A DNA stretch of 13,187 bases. Source: B4-G1 sp964393895. Its GTDB lineage: Bacteria > Chloroflexota > Anaerolineae > B4-G1. The notes beneath the pieces were generated by a model. It was not told where the DNA came from. It made no database searches and saw only the letters and a program-made list of their open reading frames with translations. Positions 1-6,822 of the stretch are shown one piece after another. Where the stretch lies: assembly GCA_964393895.1 (NCBI GenBank), contig CAYMWP010000128.1, positions 1 to 13,187 on the forward strand. Reading direction: 5' to 3'. A program made the translations under genes and the position numbers. How positions within the stretch are numbered: position 1 is the stretch's first letter; each line of letters starts with the position of its first letter.

Positions 1-133
1 CACTTAGGGCACTTTTCGGCCAATTTGTGGGCCTAGCGCCGCCTCTTCTATGGCTGAGAATCAGCCCGCGGTGCGGGCCGGCGCAAAGCGGAACGAATTT
101 ATGCATCGCTGCACTTTGGTGATTGCCCGGGTG

Positions 134-162
134 TTGACTTTGACATCATGATATGCTACCAT
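134..162 (+). promoter_or_regulatory. Sigma-70-type promoter of the two-component operon
   Basis: A TTGACT -35 hexamer (134-139) is followed after 17 bp by TACCAT (157-162), which matches four of six positions of the -10 consensus. Transcription would start near 169 and leave a short leader that is mostly ribosome binding site (AGGGGAGGG, 178-186). It is the only good hexamer pair upstream of the response regulator. Upstream of it are two small perfect hairpins, GGCTGA/TCAGCC (52-66) and GCCCGC/GCGGGC (64-78). They share bases, so only one can form at a time, and neither has a T-run. I see no coding evidence in 1-187. Confidence 0.6.
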
Positions 163-187
163 AGCCGTAGGGCGGTTAGGGGAGGGC

Positions 188-892
188 ATGGTGAGCGCGC
201 GAGTTCTGGTCGTAGAGGACGACGACGCCATCGCCGCTTTCGTCGCCACGGCGTTGGAGCGGGAAGGGTACACGGTTGCCTGGTTGCGGACCGGGCAAGA
301 GGCGCTGTCCTACGTCCAGGATGACGCTCCCGACCTGCTGCTGTTGGACCTGATGCTGCCCGGCGAGATAGACGGGCTCCAGGTCTGCCGCGAGATTCGC
401 CGCGGTGAGACCTACATCCCCATCATCATCGTCACCGCCAAAGACGAGGACGTGGACAAGGTCGTCGGACTGGAACTGGGCGCCGACGACTATATCACCA
501 AGCCCTTTAACACCCGGGAGTTGTTGGCCCGGGTGCGTGCTGTATTGAGGCTGGCTCACAGCGGGAGAGAGACAAGACACCGCGAGCGCCTGCGAATCGG
601 CTCACTGGAGATTGACCTGGCAGGACGAGAAGTGCGGGTGGAGAGCCGCTCAATACCACTGGCCCCCAAGGAGTTCGATCTGTTGGTGGTGCTGGCCCGC
701 AACCGGGGGCGGGTGTTTGGGCGGGAGACGCTGCTACAACGGGTGTGGGGCTATGACTATTTGGGCGACTCTCGCACGGTAGACGTCCACGTCCAGCGGC
801 TGCGGAGCAAGCTGGAACCCGATCCGCGCCATCCCTGTTACCTGCTGACGGTGCGCGGCATCGGGTACAAGTTCGCCGCCGGGGAGGTGTAG
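188..892 (+). CDS. OmpR/PhoB-family response regulator
   Basis: This is a DNA-binding response regulator of a two-component system, 234 residues, the usual family length. The N-terminal receiver domain (about 4-120) has the acidic pocket E10/D11/D12, the phospho-acceptor D54 in 'LLLLDLMLP', the switch Thr T83 in 'IIIVTAK' and the conserved K105 in 'DDYITKPF'. The C-terminal winged-helix domain (about 130-232) carries the typical 'LAPKEFDLL' and 'RTVDVHVQRLRSKL' segments and ends in 'VRGIGYKF', as in PhoB/OmpR proteins. The ATG at 188 follows a purine-rich AGGGGAGGG very closely, so the adjacent in-frame GTG at 191 is a possible real start. The histidine kinase follows after 4 nt and is presumably its partner. 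The regulon cannot be told from the window. The family call is secure. Confidence 0.96.
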   Translation: MVSARVLVVEDDDAIAAFVATALEREGYTVAWLRTGQEALSYVQDDAPDLLLLDLMLPGEIDGLQVCREIRRGETYIPIIIVTAKDEDVDKVVGLELGADDYITKPFNTRELLARVRAVLRLAHSGRETRHRERLRIGSLEIDLAGREVRVESRSIPLAPKEFDLLVVLARNRGRVFGRETLLQRVWGYDYLGDSRTVDVHVQRLRSKLEPDPRHPCYLLTVRGIGYKFAAGEV

Positions 893-896
893 CCGG

Positions 897-2030
897 ATGT
901 CCAACGAACCGCTTGTGAGCCTATCCCTTACCGGTGTCGTCGCCATCCTCTTGTTCCTCGGCCTGCTGGTGGCGGCGGGAGTCTGGCTGCTGGCCCGTCG
1001 CTCGACGGGCGACCGCCAGGGATTGCCCCCACTTGCTCCTTCCGCTATCCCCTGGCTGCCGGCCTTGCTGGAATCATTGCCGTGCGGGGCGTTGCTGGCC
1101 GACGGGCAAGGCCGGGTCACGCTGGCTAACGGGCAGGCTCGCCGCTGGCTGAGGGGAACGGGGCGCCCGTTCAAACTACCTCCCTCTGTTCTATCGCTGG
1201 TGGAAAGGGTGGCGCTCTCCGGCGAGGGAGAGGGGCTAGAGATCACCGCCCTGTCTGACGAGAACTCTCGACTGTGGGTCAAGGCGACTGCGTTAGGCGG
1301 AGGTGGAGGCGTGTTGGCGCTCATTGAGGAAAAAAGGAGCACGGGTGTGGCATCCGAGATCTACCGCCGCCTGATGCACACCATCGCCCACGAACTGCGT
1401 ACTCCGCTGACGGCCATCATGGGCCACGCCGACATTCTCTCCAGTTGCTCCATCGAGGAGGAGGCGCTGTGGCGCCGCTCGCAGCAGTTCATCACCGGCG
1501 AGTCCGAGAGACTGGCGCGGCTAGTGGAGGATCTGCTGACGCTCTCTCGATTGGATCTGAGCGCACCGCCGCTGGCGCCGGTCAACCTGCAGGCGGTGGC
1601 AGAAGAGGCGCTCTCAGCCCTGTGGCAATCGGCCGAGAAAAAGGGCGTCGCACTGACACTGCGAGCTGCCCCTGAGCTGCCCCGCGTGCTGGGCGACGCC
1701 GACCGGCTGCGCCAGGTTTTCATCAACCTGCTGGATAATGGCATCAAGTACACACCGACCGGCGGCCGGATCACGGTGCGACTGTTTCCCAATCAAGACA
1801 AAGGTCTGGTGCAGGTCAACGTCAGCGACACCGGGATGGGTATCCCGGCGACCGATTTGCCCCACATTTTCGATCCCCTCTATCGCGGCGAGCCGGCCGG
1901 GCGGGCGGCTATCGGCACCGGCCTGGGCCTGACCATCGTGCGCACCATCCTGGCCCAGCACGGGGCCGAGATTCGGGTGCAGAGCGAGCCTAAGCGCGGC
2001 ACTACCTTTTCCTTCGACCTTCAGACCTAG
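897..2030 (+). CDS. Membrane-anchored sensor histidine kinase (PhoR/BaeS-like)
   Basis: This is the sensor kinase partner of the upstream response regulator, 377 residues. One hydrophobic segment (about 9-33) anchors it. It is followed by a proline-rich linker, a PAS-like region (about 54-146), the HisKA dimerisation domain with phospho-acceptor H165 in 'TIAHELRTPLTAI', and a HATPase_c domain. The ATPase domain shows the N box 'NLLDNGIKYTP' (277-287), G1 'DTGMGI' (311-316), F box 'HIFDPLYRG' (323-331) and G2 'GTGLGL' (340-345). Almost nothing lies outside the membrane and no second TM or HAMP domain is visible, so the signal is probably sensed in the membrane or by the cytoplasmic PAS-like part. 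Its ribosome binding site (GGAGGT, 883-888) lies inside the 3' end of the response regulator gene, consistent with one operon. The signal and cognate partner are inferred from adjacency only. Confidence 0.95.
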   Translation: MSNEPLVSLSLTGVVAILLFLGLLVAAGVWLLARRSTGDRQGLPPLAPSAIPWLPALLESLPCGALLADGQGRVTLANGQARRWLRGTGRPFKLPPSVLSLVERVALSGEGEGLEITALSDENSRLWVKATALGGGGGVLALIEEKRSTGVASEIYRRLMHTIAHELRTPLTAIMGHADILSSCSIEEEALWRRSQQFITGESERLARLVEDLLTLSRLDLSAPPLAPVNLQAVAEEALSALWQSAEKKGVALTLRAAPELPRVLGDADRLRQVFINLLDNGIKYTPTGGRITVRLFPNQDKGLVQVNVSDTGMGIPATDLPHIFDPLYRGEPAGRAAIGTGLGLTIVRTILAQHGAEIRVQSEPKRGTTFSFDLQT

Positions 2031-2062
2031 TGCCTTTGCAGTGCCCGCTCAGCCGCTCGGTA

Positions 2063-2205
2063 GTATGCTCTCAACAAACCGGGGATGGGTTGATGAAAAA
2101 CCTGGTTTCTGGATCATCTCCTGAACGGTCTTCTCAAAAAGTTGGGGGAAAAGTAGGGCGGAATGCCATTCCACCTTACATTACCCCGGTTTATTGAGAT
2201 GATAC
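2063..2205. repeat. 143-bp element with 22-bp terminal inverted repeats (MITE-like)
   Basis: Bases 2063-2084 and the reverse complement of 2184-2205 match at 19 of 22 positions, including an uninterrupted AAACCGGGG at the inner end. A perfect 6-bp palindrome (GGAATG/CATTCC, 2160-2172) lies inside. No open reading frame of note occupies the element. It fills most of the gap between the convergent kinase and DUF11-protein genes. It could be a miniature inverted-repeat element or a large folded 3' structure. I see no convincing target-site duplication, so mobility is only a guess. Confidence 0.5.
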
Positions 2206-2253
2206 CCTGAACGCTTACCTCTGGTTATCTAAACTGCCGAGGAACATTACCAC

Positions 2254-5200
2254 CTACCTCTCACGTATGTGCCCCATAGGCGGATGTGGCGGTGGTGCGG
2301 GTGTCGAGATGAGCATCATTGGCAGGTAGACGTAATGCCGGTCATCCTCTTCCTCGGCTCTTTCTATGCCGAGGTAGTGAGCCTGGTCGGTGTCTGTGGC
2401 TTCGCCCGGGCAATAGGCGTCCACGTAGTAACCGCTGGCAGTGACGGTGTTGGTGTGCACCCCCACCACAGCCTCAATCGGCCCAATCTGGCACGTGAAC
2501 GATGCACCGGCGTCCAATTGACCTGGCACTGTGCATTGCGCGTTGATTTCGGCGTCAAAGTGGTCATCGCTGAGCGTGACAAAGGTGGCGGGGATGTTGC
2601 CGGTATTGGTGACCACGAACTTGAACCAGACGCTCTCTCCCGCCTCCAACTCGGGCATACCTGCTTCCATTTCGTCGGCGTCGAACCACGCGTCACCGTC
2701 AATCGAGACGTATTTCTCGACGTCAACGGCAACGCCAAAGTAATGGGCGCTATCCTCGTCGCTATAGGTCTCTCCACCTTGGCCCCCTGTGGTGGTGGCA
2801 GTATCGGCGTGCTGGCCTTGTTCGGCCGGGAAAGGGCCAATAGTACAATCGAATGACCAGCCGGGGAGCAGAGGCTCATCTGGGTCCCTCAATTGATCTA
2901 TGTAACCACATTCACTGGCTATCGCTTCGTTAAAGCCGGGATAGTCGTCGGCGAGGGTGATGTTGGTCAGCGGGACGTTGCCGGTGTTGGTCACGGTGAA
3001 CTGGAAGAAAATATCTGTGCCTTTCACTACCGTGGGGCCGGGCTCTGTATCCGCCTTCTCCCAATCTGTCTCGCCACTGCACGTGACCCTGATCTTCTTC
3101 TCGACGGTGATAGAGGCATCCATGGCGCCAAAGTAGTGACTGGGGTCGCTGTCAGAGACAACGGCGCCGACCGGGGGAGTGCCACTTGCCGTGCCGAGGT
3201 TTTCGTACTGGCCGGCCTCGGCGACGCCGCTGGCTGAACAGATCATCGTCTCATCTGGTTCCAGGACGGTTCGCGGGCAACTCACGGCAAGGCCCTGGTC
3301 ATCCGTGACCGCCACGTCACTCAGTATGACGTTGCCGGTGTTGGTGACCGTGTACTCCCATTCCACCTCTTGGCCCGCCGGGATCTCGGGACCGGGCGCG
3401 GCGTCGGCATCCACACCGTTGGTGGACTTTTCGATGGCGATGGAGGGAGCAGCGCCAAAGTAATGGCTGGGGTCCTGGGCGCTGGCTGACACGGCGCCAT
3501 AGTAGCCGATGACCTCGCCAATGTTCGTGTATTGGCCGCTTGCGGCGACGCCGTTGGCCGTGCAAGTCATTGATTCGTCAACTTCCAACCCGTCCTGCGG
3601 GCAGTTCACTGTGGCGACTTGGTCATCGGTGACCGAGATAGCGCCCAGTGGGACGTTGCCGGTGTTTGTGACCACGTATTCCCAGTTAACGGGGTCGCCT
3701 ACCAGGATGTATGGGCCTGGAGCTGTATCGGCGTCCGCGCCGTTGGTGGACTTTTCGATGGCGATGGAGGGGTTGGCTCCAAAGTAACTGGCTTGATCGC
3801 TGTCCTCGTATCTCATCTCACCGTGGATGTCGCTGTAGCGGCTGGTAACGTGGGCGGTGTTGGTTTGCAAGTCCTCTTCGGCCGCGAAAGGCCCGATGAC
3901 GCACTCGAAAAAGTCGCCGGCCGGCAGTGGGTCAGTGATGGCGCAGCCGCTCACGTCGTAGGAGGGATCGCTCAGGACGATCTCTGTGAGGGGAACGTTG
4001 CCGCTATTGGCGACTGTTAGTCTAAAGTAGACGTCGCTGCCCACCAGTACCTGGGGAACCGGCGGCGTGTCGAGCCAGGTGGCCTGGTCGTCCACCGAGA
4101 CCAGCTTCTCAATTTCAATGGAGGGATTGGCGCCAAAATAGTGGCTGGGGTCCTCGTCGCTGACCAGCACGTCGTCATAGTGGCCGGTGGCCGTGCCGAT
4201 ATTTGCATACTGGCCGGCCTCGGCAGCGCCGTTGACGGCGCAAACCCGAGATTCATCAACCGCCAGCGTGTCCAGGGCGCAAACCTCGCCCAGCACGTCG
4301 TCTGTTATCACCACGTCGGTCAGCGACACGTTGCCGGTATTGGTGACCACGTACTCCCAGTTAACGGGGTCGCCTACCAGGATATATGGGCCCGGCGCTG
4401 TGTCTGCGTCCACGCCGTCGGTGGACTTTTCGAGGGCAATGGAAGGGCTTGGCTCCGGCCCGCAGATAATGCCGATGGTCCAACTATCGTCGTCTCTGAC
4501 CTCTGGGAAGCCGGGAGGATGCCCAATGGCCCAGGCATCGTTGGTGAACTCGGTGTTGCCGCTGACGCCATCGCACAGATCCTGGGGCAACGTGTAGACC
4601 ATGTCGAATTCGTGGATTTCGTCAGGTTCCAAGTCGCCGTCCCAGATAGCGTCTTCTCCAAACAGTAGATCGTAGACGTGAGCGCCACCGGCGAGAATGA
4701 CGTCGCCACAATTGTGCACCCAGAAGTGATAGGTGACGATATCGCCGGGATAGGCGCTCTCGGGGCCAGTCTTGACCAGATCAATGCAGGTCTCCGGCGG
4801 AGGCGCGCAGGTGTAAGCGTTGCCAAAGGAGGCAATCACCTGTTGGCCTTCACTCAAGTCTCCCACAAAGTAATAGCCGCCGTTCCAGTAATGGCCTCCT
4901 GGGATGGTGGGCGACCAACACTCCGGCAGCTCTTCCCATAGCTTGTAGCGACCGGCCGCCAGGCCGCTAAAGGTCACGTCGCCATCGGGCCCGGTGACAC
5001 CTTCCGCGACTAGCTGTAGGCCATCGTCGAGCTTGTAGAGCCGGAACAGCCAACCCGGGATATCGGTTTCGCCTTCATCCTGCGAGCCATTTTCGTTGGC
5101 GTCGTTGAACTTGTGGGCCGTGACACTGCCGCTATCTGGTTGGGGTGCCGTTGGATCGTTGCTAGGATTGGCGCTGGCCGAGGCATGGTTGTCGTCTAGT

Positions 5201-5262
5201 TCAGCCTGCCAGATAGTGAGGAGTGCAGATAGCACAACTGCCAGGGTCAGTAGCTTTTTCAT
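2254..5262 (-). CDS. Secreted DUF11-repeat surface protein with SdrD/SpaA-like N-terminal domain
   Basis: A 1002-residue exported, acidic protein. An Sec-type signal peptide (about 1-20, 'MKKLLTLAVVLSALLTIWQA') is followed by a Ser/Pro/Asp linker and an SdrD B/SpaA-like domain (about 46-150, 'FNDANENGSQDEGETDIPGW' through 'GRYKLWEELPE'). About seven Ig-like DUF11-type repeats come next: roughly 159-266 (divergent), 274-377, 380-495, 498-603, 606-712, 716-843 and 845-965. Most contain 'VTNTGNV' and end in 'DPSHYFGA' or a variant, and the last six each hold exactly two cysteines. The C-terminus has an acidic stretch, then 'HYVYLPMMLIS' and a Pro-rich tail, resembling the 'YLPL' end common on Chloroflexota exported proteins. 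ATG 5262 has AAGGGGG 5 nt upstream. Function is unknown; a structural cell-surface or adhesive role is the family expectation. The direct-repeat DNA is a recombination-prone region. Confidence 0.9.
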   Translation of the reverse strand: MKKLLTLAVVLSALLTIWQAELDDNHASASANPSNDPTAPQPDSGSVTAHKFNDANENGSQDEGETDIPGWLFRLYKLDDGLQLVAEGVTGPDGDVTFSGLAAGRYKLWEELPECWSPTIPGGHYWNGGYYFVGDLSEGQQVIASFGNAYTCAPPPETCIDLVKTGPESAYPGDIVTYHFWVHNCGDVILAGGAHVYDLLFGEDAIWDGDLEPDEIHEFDMVYTLPQDLCDGVSGNTEFTNDAWAIGHPPGFPEVRDDDSWTIGIICGPEPSPSIALEKSTDGVDADTAPGPYILVGDPVNWEYVVTNTGNVSLTDVVITDDVLGEVCALDTLAVDESRVCAVNGAAEAGQYANIGTATGHYDDVLVSDEDPSHYFGANPSIEIEKLVSVDDQATWLDTPPVPQVLVGSDVYFRLTVANSGNVPLTEIVLSDPSYDVSGCAITDPLPAGDFFECVIGPFAAEEDLQTNTAHVTSRYSDIHGEMRYEDSDQASYFGANPSIAIEKSTNGADADTAPGPYILVGDPVNWEYVVTNTGNVPLGAISVTDDQVATVNCPQDGLEVDESMTCTANGVAASGQYTNIGEVIGYYGAVSASAQDPSHYFGAAPSIAIEKSTNGVDADAAPGPEIPAGQEVEWEYTVTNTGNVILSDVAVTDDQGLAVSCPRTVLEPDETMICSASGVAEAGQYENLGTASGTPPVGAVVSDSDPSHYFGAMDASITVEKKIRVTCSGETDWEKADTEPGPTVVKGTDIFFQFTVTNTGNVPLTNITLADDYPGFNEAIASECGYIDQLRDPDEPLLPGWSFDCTIGPFPAEQGQHADTATTTGGQGGETYSDEDSAHYFGVAVDVEKYVSIDGDAWFDADEMEAGMPELEAGESVWFKFVVTNTGNIPATFVTLSDDHFDAEINAQCTVPGQLDAGASFTCQIGPIEAVVGVHTNTVTASGYYVDAYCPGEATDTDQAHYLGIERAEEEDDRHYVYLPMMLISTPAPPPHPPMGHIRER
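3416..3771 (-). repeat. Near-identical DNA repeats inside the DUF11 protein gene (repeats 3 and 4)
   Basis: A 32-nt stretch is identical at 3416-3447 and 3740-3771, encoding the 'EKSTNG' beginning of repeats 4 and 3. Separately, a 29-nt stretch at 3680-3708 recurs identically at 4355-4383 in repeat 1, encoding the 'LVGDPVNWE' region. Identity at silent positions, rather than only at the protein level, points to recent duplication or gene conversion between repeat units. Confidence 0.8.
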
Positions 5263-5498
5263 CTCTACCCCCTTCGCTTTATGGAATTACCCCTATGTTT
5301 GCTTCAATCGCTATGAATTTATCTACAGCCTCAGTTTACACAATGGTAGTTGTCTGTGGGTGTACACAAGACTAGAATTTTATTAAAGCCATGATACCAC
5401 AGGTGCGTTAGAAACGCACTTGAGCAACCTGTTTTTAACAGCTCCGCGCAGTGGCGGCGGGCCATTGTCCCCAGCGTGATACGCTCGCCGCCGGCCCG
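5263..5498. other. Divergent intergenic region upstream of the cysteine desulfurase promoter
   Basis: I see no gene here. The left part is AT-rich and probably holds the DUF11-gene promoter. A hairpin GTGCGTT-AGA-AACGCAC (5403-5419, extendable to 5401-5421) can compete with an outer pairing ACAGGT/ACCTGT (5399-5404 with 5427-5432), which is followed by five Ts. A plus-strand transcript crossing this point might end there, but no gene feeding it is visible. Further right, a GC stem GGCGGCG/CGCCGCC (5453-5459 with 5486-5492) encloses a small hairpin AGCGT/ACGCT, just upstream of the desulfurase -35 box. Confidence 0.4.
5316..5343 (-). promoter_or_regulatory. Possible promoter of the DUF11 protein gene
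   Basis: On the minus strand TTGTGT (5343-5338) is followed after 16 nt by TAAATT (5321-5316) in a locally AT-rich stretch, giving a leader of about 45 nt before ATG 5262. Both hexamers are mediocre matches. A related 9-mer, T(T/G)TACACAA, occurs at 5335-5343 and again at 5361-5369 on the plus strand, 26 bp apart, and could be a paired operator. This is a weak prediction. Confidence 0.28.
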
Positions 5499-5527
5499 TT
5501 GACACCCTCCTCGCCACGTGCTAAAAT
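5499..5527 (+). promoter_or_regulatory. Near-consensus sigma-70 promoter of the cysteine desulfurase-mnmA operon
   Basis: A perfect -35 TTGACA (5499-5504) is separated by the ideal 17 bp from TAAAAT (5522-5527), five of six -10 consensus bases. Transcription would start near 5534, leaving an unusually long leader of about 107 nt before the ATG at 5641. Such a strong promoter suggests constitutive transcription, with any regulation acting on the leader. Confidence 0.8.
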
Positions 5528-5540
5528 ACGCTTCAATCAG

Positions 5541-5640
5541 AGCAGAGGATAGGGCAACCGCTTTTATCCAGACCTCCGAGGTCTAAATAGCTACCAAGCT
5601 GAGCAGTTACAAAGGCGATTGCCCTAGCAGAGGATAACCT
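5541..5640 (+). promoter_or_regulatory. Structured 5' leader with duplicated ribosome-binding-site sequence
   Basis: The leader contains an exact 11-nt direct repeat AGCAGAGGATA at 5541-5551 and 5626-5636; the second copy is the ribosome binding site of the desulfurase. Between them, AGGGCAACCGC (5551-5561) pairs with GCGATTGCCCT (5615-5625) at 10 of 11 positions. Two hairpins lie inside the loop: AGACC/GGTCT (5570-5584) and AGCT/AGCT (5589-5600), giving a three-way-junction-like fold. TTATCC (5564-5569) in the loop is complementary to GGATAA (5632-5637), which overlaps the ribosome binding site, so an H-type pseudoknot could hide it. It matches no riboswitch class I recognise. Regulation is inference. 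Confidence 0.4.
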
Positions 5641-6822
5641 ATGAACACACCCGAAAGTCACATCTACCTGGACCACTCTGCCACCACGCCCGTGGACCCA
5701 CGGGTGGTCGAGGCAATGGCCCCTTATTGGAACGAAATTTTCGCCAACAACGAATCATCTCACGCCTTCGGTCAGGCTGCCGCCAGCGCGCTGGAGGGAG
5801 CGCGCCAGACTGTCGCCGACGTGCTGGGCTGCCGTCATTCCGAGATCGTCTTTACTGCTTCCGGCACCGAGGCCGACAATCTGGCGCTGCGGGGCGTGGC
5901 CTGGGAGGCCCGCCAGAACGGACGCGGCAACCACATCGTCACCACACCCATTGAGCACCACGCCGTGGGCCACACGGTGGACCAACTGCGCGACCTGTTC
6001 GGTTTCGAGGTCACGCGCGTGGGAGTGGACGAACGTGGGCGTGTGGCCCCGGACGACGTGAAGGCTGCCATCCGACCGGACACGGTGCTGGTGAGTGTGA
6101 TGATGGCCAACAACGAGGTCGGCACGGTGCAGCCGATGGTCAAGATCGGGCGCATCTGCCGCGAACTGGGCGTGCTCTTCCACACCGACGCGGTGCAGGC
6201 CGCCGGACGGCTGCCGCTGGAACCGGACGATATGAACGTGGACCTGATGGCCCTTTCGGCCCACAAGTTCTACGGCCCCAAGGGGACCGGCCTGCTCTAC
6301 GTGCGGCGCGATACGGCGCTCGTACCCGCCATCACTGGCGGCGAGCACGAGCGCGGGCGACGCCCCGGCACGGTCAACGTCGCCGGAGCGGTGGGGTTGG
6401 CGACCGCGCTACGGTTGGCGGAGGAAGAGCGAGTGGAAGAGGCTGCTCGCCTGCGCCGCCTGCGCGACCAACTCATCAGTGGCGTCCTGGACTCCATCCC
6501 AGATAGCCGGCTGACAGGCCACCCCAAGACCCGCCTGCCCCACCACGCCAGCTTTGTCTTCTGTGGCGTAGAGGGCGAGTCGGTGGTGCTAGATCTCGAC
6601 CTGGAAGGCATCGCGGTCAGTTCCGGCGCCGCCTGCGCCGAGGGTGAAGCGGAACCATCATTCGTGCTGAAGGCAATGGGGGTTCCACGAGAGTGGGGCA
6701 TCGGCAGCCTGCGCATCACTCTGGGACGCGCCAACAACGGGGCCGACGTGGCCCGCGTTCTAGAGGTTCTGCCGCCCATCGTCGAACGTCTACGGGCGCG
6801 CGGGCCAACCTGCAAAAGATGA
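5641..6822 (+). CDS. Cysteine desulfurase (IscS/NifS type)
   Basis: A PLP-dependent enzyme, 393 residues, that converts L-cysteine to alanine and carries the sulfur as a persulfide on an active-site cysteine. The whole class V aminotransferase fold is present: N-terminal 'IYLDHSATTPVDPRV' (8-22), His in 'PIEHHAV' (about 106), 'HTDAVQAAG' (181-189) with the PLP-contacting Asp/Gln, and the Schiff-base Lys in 'SAHKFYGPKG' (K209). The mobile loop 'SSGAACAEGEAEPS' (327-340) carries the catalytic C332. Loop length fits the IscS/NifS group rather than SufS. The ATG has AGAGG 7 nt upstream. The gene overlaps mnmA by 4 nt and no iscU scaffold gene is nearby, so its likely main client is MnmA. Use in Fe-S cluster assembly is possible but unsupported by context. 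Confidence 0.94.
   Translation: MNTPESHIYLDHSATTPVDPRVVEAMAPYWNEIFANNESSHAFGQAAASALEGARQTVADVLGCRHSEIVFTASGTEADNLALRGVAWEARQNGRGNHIVTTPIEHHAVGHTVDQLRDLFGFEVTRVGVDERGRVAPDDVKAAIRPDTVLVSVMMANNEVGTVQPMVKIGRICRELGVLFHTDAVQAAGRLPLEPDDMNVDLMALSAHKFYGPKGTGLLYVRRDTALVPAITGGEHERGRRPGTVNVAGAVGLATALRLAEEERVEEAARLRRLRDQLISGVLDSIPDSRLTGHPKTRLPHHASFVFCGVEGESVVLDLDLEGIAVSSGAACAEGEAEPSFVLKAMGVPREWGIGSLRITLGRANNGADVARVLEVLPPIVERLRARGPTCKR

Noticed and set aside
734..1342. 202-codon antisense frame over the response regulator/kinase junction
   Set aside because: A compositional shadow of two confident genes with no domain or start signal.
5541..5640. T-box or SAM-type riboswitch in the desulfurase leader
   Set aside because: Short resemblances (GGCAACC, ACCGC) are present, but none of the other conserved elements of those classes; left as an unassigned structured leader.
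6693..6818. Upstream ATG extension of mnmA
   Set aside because: It would overlap 130 nt of the desulfurase and add an Arg-rich, unconserved stretch; ATG 6819 gives the normal N-terminus.
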